Positions 4,987 to 5,171 of a stretch of DNA of 5,171 nt are shown in pieces. Numbering within the stretch: position 1 is the first letter of the stretch; each line of letters starts with the position of its first letter. The stretch is from contig JAEOSV010000148.1 of the NCBI GenBank assembly GCA_016840185.1, positions 1 to 5,171 on the forward strand. The letters run 5' to 3'. Made by a program: the position numbers and the translations under genes. Under the pieces are notes generated by a model. It saw only the letters and a program-made list of their open reading frames with translations, was not told the DNA's origin and made no database searches. Source of the DNA: Candidatus Hermodarchaeota archaeon (GTDB lineage: Archaea > Asgardarchaeota > Hermodarchaeia > Hermodarchaeales > Hermodarchaeaceae).

Positions 4987-5171
4987 ATGGGGGAGGTTGA
5001 CCAGTTTAAGGTATTTGGTTCTGCCCTCGAACACCCTCAAGGTTTTTCATTAATGACAGAATATGGTCGCGTGGTTGTAACGATGCATGCAAATGAATGG
5101 GAGCACAAAGTCCTCGAGTATATCGATAAGCTTCAGGATGAGCTAGTGAAACTATGTCAGGATATGATTCG
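4987..5171 (+). CDS. 5' part of an unrecognised gene, truncated by the window edge
   Basis: An open frame from ATG 4987 continues to the right edge (61 complete codons, no stop). The peptide opens MGEVDQFKVFGSALEHP, then has a beta-like segment SLMTEYGRVVVTMHA, then a strongly helical, charged stretch from NEWEHKVLEYIDKL to the end with leucines and isoleucines at roughly heptad spacing, possibly a coiled coil. I do not recognise the family. Codon composition and the amphipathic pattern look coding. No good ribosome-binding site precedes the ATG. An in-frame GTG at 4963 would be an alternative start, touching the start of the divergent CitG-like gene. A leaderless transcript is possible. Only 24 bases separate the two divergent starts. 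Confidence 0.5.
   Translation, partial: MGEVDQFKVFGSALEHPQGFSLMTEYGRVVVTMHANEWEHKVLEYIDKLQDELVKLCQDMI

Overview
The window reads like an archaeal chromosome fragment of moderate GC, probably from an uncultured lineage. This is inference. It rests on a formaldehyde-activating enzyme (Fae) domain, which implies a methanopterin-type C1 carrier, on a GGTGAT-type ribosome-binding site before the CitG-like gene, on T/A-rich TATA-like elements, and on tight gene packing. A bacterium with methanopterin-linked C1 metabolism is not excluded.

Layout, left to right. Positions 1-102 (minus) hold the N-terminal 34 codons of a protein resembling the NOL1/NOP2/Sun RNA m5C methyltransferases. Sixteen bases upstream of it, 119-1270 (minus) encodes a fold-type III PLP enzyme of the D-threonine aldolase / D-serine dehydratase family. 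A 241-bp divergent intergenic region (1271-1511) contains a 10-bp perfect inverted repeat enclosing further complementary segments (1324-1407), a candidate structured leader RNA or small RNA. On the plus strand, 1512-2459 encodes a TIM-barrel-like protein that I place tentatively near the U32-peptidase-like proteins. It is followed after 25 bases by 2485-3969, a two-domain protein with an N-terminal DapA/N-acetylneuraminate-lyase class aldolase and a C-terminal Fae domain. A CitG-like gene (3979-4962, minus) converges on it with 9 bases between the stop codons. At the right edge a plus-strand gene of unknown function begins at 4987 and runs off the window.

The aldolase-Fae fusion is the most striking feature. 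The aldolase domain keeps the Schiff-base lysine, the Thr-Thr pair and the catalytic tyrosine, but has cysteine where true dihydrodipicolinate synthase has the arginine that binds aspartate semialdehyde. It is therefore unlikely to serve lysine biosynthesis. Fae condenses formaldehyde with tetrahydromethanopterin. The known archaeal Fae-Hps fusion joins Fae to a formaldehyde-releasing aldolase in the opposite domain order. By analogy, I infer that this aldolase releases formaldehyde from a pyruvate-derived hydroxy-oxo acid (for example 4-hydroxy-2-oxobutanoate), or consumes it, and that the fused Fae passes it to the C1 carrier. The neighbouring PLP enzyme could feed the same scheme, either by making pyruvate from D-serine or by retro-aldol cleavage of a beta-hydroxy amino acid. 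The whole may be an undescribed amino-acid- or oxo-acid-to-C1 module. The joint function is a hypothesis; the fusion itself is directly visible.
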